A stretch of DNA of 64,000 nucleotides from Bradyrhizobium rifense (GTDB lineage: Bacteria; Pseudomonadota; Alphaproteobacteria; Rhizobiales; Xanthobacteraceae). Below are positions 59,653 through 64,000 of this stretch, piece by piece; positions within the stretch are counted from its first letter, which is position 1; every line of letters starts with the position of its first letter. A model generated the notes under the pieces. The model ran no database searches and was not told where the DNA came from. It worked only from the letters and a program-made list of their open reading frames with translations. The translations under genes and the position numbers were made by a program. The DNA lies in NCBI RefSeq assembly GCF_008123425.1, contig NZ_VSSS01000032.1:62001-126000 (forward strand), in the 5' to 3' direction.

Positions 59653-60660
59653 TTGCGCATTGCCATGCTGGCGCCGATCTCCTGGCGGACACCGCCGCGC
59701 CATTACGGGCCCTGGGAACAGGTCACGAGTCTCCTGACGGAGGCGCTGGCGGCGCGCGGCGTTGACGTCACCCTGTTTGCCACGCTGGATAGCAGGACGT
59801 CAGCCCGTCTGGATGGGGTCTGCCCGGCGCCCTATTCCGAAGATCCCGCGATCGACGCGAAAGTGTGGGAGATGCTCCACGTCGCCCATGTCTTCGAACA
59901 GGCCGGCGCGTTCGACCTGATTCACAACCAGGCCGATTTCGTCCCGCACGCTTTCTCGCGGCTGGTCGGGACCCCGATCGTGACGACGATCCACGGGTTC
60001 TCGTCGGAACGCATTCTGCCTGCCTACAGGCGATACCAGGATCGCGTCCACTATGTCGCCATCAGCGAGGCCAATCGTCATCCAGACCTGCGCTATGCCG
60101 CAACGATCCACCACGGTATCCCGCTGGCGGATTTTCCATTTGATCCGCATGGCGGCGAAGACCTGCTGTTCTTCGGCCGCATTCATCCGGACAAGGGGGC
60201 CGCCGAGGCGATCATGGCGGCACGTCGTTCGGGACGGAAATTGATCATGGCCGGCATCGTCCAGGACCAGGAGTACCACAATGAGAGGATCGCCCCCGCG
60301 CTCGACGACCGGTCCGTGGTCTATCTCGGCCCGGTCGGTGGCGCGGCGCGCGCGAAAACGCTCGGGTCCGCGCGCGCGCTGCTCCACCTCATCAATTTCG
60401 ATGAGCCGTTCGGCCTGTCGGTGGTCGAAGCGCTGGCGTGCGGAACGCCCGTCATTGCCTGCAACCGGGGATCGATGCCGGAGCTGATCGATGACGGCGT
60501 GACCGGGTTTCTGGTCGACAGTCTCGACGCGGCGGTCGATGCGATCGCCCGCATCGACCAGATCGACCGCGCGGCTTGCCGTGCCGCGGTCTCCGCGCGC
60601 TTCACGGTCGACCGCATGGCGGATCGATATTTGGGCTTGTACCGGGAGATCCTGGGGTGA
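59653..60660 (+). CDS. glycosyltransferase family 4
   Basis: 335 residues from TTG 59653 with AGGAA upstream. Features include GPWEQVTSLLTEALAARGVDVTLFATLD, IVTTIHGFSSERIL, LLFFGRIHPDKGAAEAIMAARRSGRKLIMAG, DEPFGLSVVEALACGTPVIACNRGSMPELIDDGVTGFLVD, the standard GT-B EX7E region. It probably adds a sugar to a small acceptor in the cytoplasm. It shares a transcript with the GH13 gene. Confidence 0.88.
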   Translation: MRIAMLAPISWRTPPRHYGPWEQVTSLLTEALAARGVDVTLFATLDSRTSARLDGVCPAPYSEDPAIDAKVWEMLHVAHVFEQAGAFDLIHNQADFVPHAFSRLVGTPIVTTIHGFSSERILPAYRRYQDRVHYVAISEANRHPDLRYAATIHHGIPLADFPFDPHGGEDLLFFGRIHPDKGAAEAIMAARRSGRKLIMAGIVQDQEYHNERIAPALDDRSVVYLGPVGGAARAKTLGSARALLHLINFDEPFGLSVVEALACGTPVIACNRGSMPELIDDGVTGFLVDSLDAAVDAIARIDQIDRAACRAAVSARFTVDRMADRYLGLYREILG

Positions 60661-60806
60661 GAGGCGACGGGCAATAAGTCTACGGTGATGGCAACCGCAC
60701 TGTCACTGTAATTATCGTGTCTCACTTCAGGGGTGCAGTCCAGCCCTGTCGCCGTAATCTCCGGCCGTAATCCCCCGTAGTCCCTCGCCAGACTTCAGAA
60801 CCTCGG

Positions 60807-62246
60807 CTAGGTCGTCCGGATCACTCCAGGGGGACTCATGTCTGAGTGCTGCTGCCGAGCTGGTGCGCTTGCGGCCGAGGGCGGAACTTGCAGCTCATGG
60901 CCGCGCAGGCCCAGGAACGCGATCAACACGACAGCCGTCAGAGCGACACCGCCGGCCGCGACTTCGGGCGCAGCGGCCGAGGACGCCGCCAAAATGCTTG
61001 CGCGGAGCGAGAGCTGGCGCGGGACTTGGAGCGGGACTTGGCGCACGAGGTCCCGCCCGCTCTCGTGGCGTATGTTGCCCGGACCTTCCGCGACCCGGCG
61101 CTGGCAAAGGAAGACGACGAGGAGCAGCAATGCCGTGCCGCCCGCGAGCGGCTCGATCGGGGTGGTCAAGGATGTGTAGGAGAGCGTGTGAGCGCCGGTA
61201 TAGAGAAGGAGTGTGGCCGGCAAAGCCATGCTGCCGACAAGCGGTGCGAGCGCGGGACGATACCGGGCAGGCCTGTCGTCCCGATCGGCGAACACCGCGA
61301 AAAGTATGGCGATAATCATCAAATGACCTATGCCGTCCACCTTGCCAAAATCGAGAGTTGCGGCGGTCAGCACCAGCACCAGCGCGAGGGCGGCGAGACG
61401 CCGGACCAGCGGTGTCCAGAACAGCGCGAAGGCCAGGCCGAATTCCACGACCCCTGCGGCGGTCACGACAGTCGAGACATCGAAGCCCAGGGTCAGCTCT
61501 GGATGAGCGACCGCGATCGGCGCGACCCAGGCCGGGTACACAAATTTTTCCATCGCCGGCCATAACAGGGACAGGGCGACAGTCCAGCGCAGGAAATCAG
61601 ATCGAAAAGCAAGCAGCTTCGCATTGCGCGACAAGGACAGCGCGAACCAGACCCCGAGTCCTGGAAAGACCGGGTAGTCCAGCATGTGGAACAGGCCATA
61701 GCTGGCGGCACCATAGACATAGAGCAGCACGATGCCGGCCCCTGCTGCCGGGAGCGTGGCACGCGCGCCCAAGAAAAGCGGGATCAGCAACTGAATGGCC
61801 GAGAGCCAGACACTGTTTGCTTCGAGTTCCGGGGTGAGAATGAGCCCTCCATGAGCCCACAGCAAAGCAAAGAACACCGCAGCGGCCGCACGCAAAAGGT
61901 CCTCGACGCGATGGCGCAGAGGCTCGGTCAATTGATCCAGAAATTTCGAGACCATGGCGCCGAACCTGGTCTGCTCGGCCGCGCAAGCGAGATAGAACAG
62001 CGCAAGGAACAGCGCCAGGAACAGAAAGAACGTCGTCGTCAATACCGCCCGAACGGGCAGCGGATCGTCGGAGACGACGCATGGCACGAACCACTTCACA
62101 TGAGCCGATGCGACGCCGGTCATCGAGATGAAGTTGACCACCAGACACCCGGAGAAAATCAGCCCTTTCGTGACTCTTGATCCAGCGCGTCCAGCGTTGG
62201 AGATGGTCGAAAAGTCATTGCGGTTGGCTACGCGATCGATGCTCAT
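60807..62246 (-). CDS. multi-pass membrane protein, uncharacterised
   Basis: 479 residues from ATG 62246 (MSIDRVANRNDFSTISNAGR). Around ten or more hydrophobic segments (for example VLTTTFFLFLALFLALFYLACAAE, LLIPLFLGARATLPAAGAGIVLLYVY, LALVLVLTAATLDFG). The segment MEKFVYPAWV...LGFDVSTVVTAAGVVEFGLAFALFWTPLVRRLAALALVLVLT recalls DoxX-like membrane proteins. Function unknown. Confidence 0.7.
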   Translation of the reverse strand: MSIDRVANRNDFSTISNAGRAGSRVTKGLIFSGCLVVNFISMTGVASAHVKWFVPCVVSDDPLPVRAVLTTTFFLFLALFLALFYLACAAEQTRFGAMVSKFLDQLTEPLRHRVEDLLRAAAAVFFALLWAHGGLILTPELEANSVWLSAIQLLIPLFLGARATLPAAGAGIVLLYVYGAASYGLFHMLDYPVFPGLGVWFALSLSRNAKLLAFRSDFLRWTVALSLLWPAMEKFVYPAWVAPIAVAHPELTLGFDVSTVVTAAGVVEFGLAFALFWTPLVRRLAALALVLVLTAATLDFGKVDGIGHLMIIAILFAVFADRDDRPARYRPALAPLVGSMALPATLLLYTGAHTLSYTSLTTPIEPLAGGTALLLLVVFLCQRRVAEGPGNIRHESGRDLVRQVPLQVPRQLSLRASILAASSAAAPEVAAGGVALTAVVLIAFLGLRGHELQVPPSAASAPARQQHSDMSPPGVIRTT

Positions 62247-62518
62247 GGGCTCACCAGAATAATTTCGTCCAAGCATTCTTCCCCCTCCGACGAGAGTGGT
62301 TGATAGACAGAAGAATACGTTCACCGATTTAGCCGACGCTCGGGCTTTTTGGATGTGAGGTGGCTTACTGGCGTCAGGTCACACGTTCGTTAGGGGAACG
62401 TGACGCGCTGTGTGACAGCGCTGCTTCCGCATCGCATTCAGGAACTGAGTCAGATTTGCTTCGCCGGCGGCAAACCGCTCCGACGCGGCGCTTGATTGCG
62501 AGAAGTACCGCGGCTCGA
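62247..62518. other. intergenic region, lower GC
   Basis: About 270 bp without a supported gene. Composition appears less GC-rich by eye than the preceding operons, as in the following gene. Confidence 0.35.
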
Positions 62519-63778
62519 CTACGGAAGTCCTTTTGTCATCGTAAAGGGATTGAAGCCACGTTCCGCGAGGGCAGCCCACGAAGCTGCGCCAAGATGTGAC
62601 AATCGGAAATAGAGTCGCGGCTTGGTCGGGTCGGTGTCCAACACGAACCCAGTCGGTAACTCGCGGACAGTCGTGGCATAGAAACCACCATCGGGCGACC
62701 TCTGGGATTCGATGACAGCGATCAACGACTCTGCCCTCCCAGTCCTGCCGAGCAATTTCATCAAGAGAGCCATTTGGCCCGTCCCTTCGGTCCACACACC
62801 GTCCCGGTCTTCACCGTAAGAAAAGCCCCCGCCGACACTCATTCGCTGTTCGGCGGTCGTCATTGCCGATGCAAATTTCCCGGCCGCTCCGTGAAGCGCT
62901 GTTAAAGGCCAGATCTGAGCATCCAGAGCCAAAATCGGATTGTGCGTGATGCCGTCTTCGGCGGTCCCTGCGGCGAAACAGGCGCATGCCGGATCCCACA
63001 TCGAATTTACGAAGTGCTCCGCAACCGTTGCCTTATCGCCCCAGCGCGAATCGCCTGTACGGATCGCAAGAAGGCCAAACGCGGCGGCGAGGTCAGTATT
63101 ATGTTCAGTCGATTTCCACGTCCGCACTTCCGGCTTCGGTTCGTGCCCAAACGTACCGCCCGTGAAACCGCCAGTGCCGCGCGTATCGGCCCATTGCGCG
63201 ACCCAGGCGCCAAGCCGTGCTGCACCATCGCGGAACCGAGAGCCGGCGTTCCCATCATCCATCGACAGCAACGCCAGCACGGCCCACGCCATGTTACCGT
63301 TATCGCTGCCCACCTGATATCGATCCTCTAACCATTTGTTCTGCGTATTGTCCCACCACCCTGGAAGTTTGACGAGGCCATTCGCGACCACACCCGTAGC
63401 GTAAGCGTTGCGGAGCCGACCATCATGCCAGGTGCGGTCGTTATCGATGGCCAAGAGAAACGCCGAGCCAATCCGATACGCTTTGTCTCGCTCACCGCAA
63501 CCGACCAATGCGATGGCGGCTACCGCATTGTCATAGAGGTAGGCGGCGCCATGCAGAGGCCCCGATTCGACGGTCGGATAGCTGGGCAGAAACAACGGCC
63601 CTGATGGCGGTGCCTTATCAATTAGACCAGCGAGGTATCCGCACGCTGACGTTTTTGGTGTTGTTGAAGCCTGCAGTGGAGCGGAGGCCATCATGATTAC
63701 GAAAGTCGCGACGACCCAAGTGTGAAGGCAGAGCCCGCGACAACGGTAGAAGCAATAAGTGATTGGTGCCGGTAGCAT
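62519..63778 (-). CDS. secreted protein, alpha/alpha-toroid-like, uncharacterised
   Basis: 419 residues. A hydrophobic N-terminus (HTWVVATFVIMMASAPLQASTTP) suggests export. Aromatic and Asp/Glu-rich helical repeats (SGPLHGAAYLYDNAVAAIALVGCGERDKAYRIGSAFLLAIDND, GNMAWAVLALLSMDDG, TDLAAAFGLLAIRTGD, HNPILALDAQIWPLTALHGAAGKFASAM, GVWTEGTGQMALLMKLLGRTGRAESLIAVIESQRSPDGGFYATT) recall the six-hairpin glycosidase fold. The exact family is not recognised. Confidence 0.65.
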   Translation of the reverse strand: MLPAPITYCFYRCRGLCLHTWVVATFVIMMASAPLQASTTPKTSACGYLAGLIDKAPPSGPLFLPSYPTVESGPLHGAAYLYDNAVAAIALVGCGERDKAYRIGSAFLLAIDNDRTWHDGRLRNAYATGVVANGLVKLPGWWDNTQNKWLEDRYQVGSDNGNMAWAVLALLSMDDGNAGSRFRDGAARLGAWVAQWADTRGTGGFTGGTFGHEPKPEVRTWKSTEHNTDLAAAFGLLAIRTGDSRWGDKATVAEHFVNSMWDPACACFAAGTAEDGITHNPILALDAQIWPLTALHGAAGKFASAMTTAEQRMSVGGGFSYGEDRDGVWTEGTGQMALLMKLLGRTGRAESLIAVIESQRSPDGGFYATTVRELPTGFVLDTDPTKPRLYFRLSHLGAASWAALAERGFNPFTMTKGLP

Positions 63779-64000
63779 TTCGCTGCCTCTCGCGTCTTTT
63801 CAGCCAAGATAGACTTTAGGACATCGGGAAGAAAGCCGGTCAGGATCGAGTAAAAAAATGTGCCTTCGTCTTCAATGGCAGCTTATGTGTTACGGTGACC
63901 GTAATTCCGAAGGCTTTAAACGGCTAACGACGGTCGTGGGATTAGGTCTGTCGCTCCATTTCCTGTCCGAAGCCTTTAGAGCGAAGGTCAATCCCGTTCA
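63779..64000. other. right-end region without supported gene
   Basis: About 220 bp, comparatively AT-rich, holding the probable promoter of the preceding minus-strand gene. Confidence 0.35.

Overview
High-GC alphaproteobacterial chromosome, most likely Bradyrhizobium or a close relative in the Nitrobacteraceae. The basis is base composition, the many Liv-type ABC importer parts, several class III nucleotide cyclases, DUF2336 and small zinc-ribbon proteins, and a typical rhizobial palindromic repeat. No rRNA, tRNA, CRISPR array, transposase or phage gene was seen.

Layout. 1-3.9 kb: surface polysaccharide genes (GH10 xylanase cut by the window edge, glycosyltransferase, Wzx-like flippase). 3.9-8.5 kb: an island of small genes (two paralogous zinc ribbons, a Crp/Fnr regulator, a GlsB-type membrane protein, a fatty acid desaturase) in which four intergenic sites share the 18-bp palindromic pattern TGWGCARWAYTGMNCAGY. 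8.7-16.4 kb: a complete Liv-type importer (livKHMGF), a second binding protein and a CaiB/BaiF CoA-transferase. 16.4-20.4 kb: PstS behind a three-repeat Pho box, an L,D-transpeptidase and a methyltransferase. 20.5-23.1 kb: a bufferin-type RiPP operon (DUF2282 precursor, MNIO/DUF692 enzyme, DUF2063 partner, DoxX). 23.4-33.8 kb: three class III cyclases, a broken EAL gene enclosed by 26-bp direct repeats, a shikimate dehydrogenase/amidohydrolase/binding-protein cluster, HutD and DUF2336. 33.8-38.9 kb: LysR with a divergent exported hydrolase, and an internally duplicated TPR-glycosyltransferase. 39.2-44.4 kb: carbohydrate ABC importer without an ATPase, plus two Gfo/Idh/MocA dehydrogenases. 44.5-52.6 kb: complete malonate catabolism, with mdcACDEGBH on the minus strand divergent from madLM and a GntR regulator. 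52.7-64 kb: MFS exporter, ECF-type sigma factor, USP, SDR, GH13 glucosidase plus glycosyltransferase, and a right end with two poorly characterised proteins.

How the parts work together. The malonate block is self-contained: MadLM imports malonate, MdcG, MdcB and MdcH build and charge the prosthetic group on MdcC, MdcA, MdcD and MdcE decarboxylate, and the GntR protein probably controls the divergent promoters through GTATAC-centred palindromes. The bufferin operon probably makes a modified, copper-binding periplasmic peptide. The 4-8.5 kb island looks like a small stress regulon that could answer to the Crp/Fnr protein encoded inside it. Starts were chosen by ribosome binding sites and family N-termini; functions are family assignments from the sequence, not experimental results.
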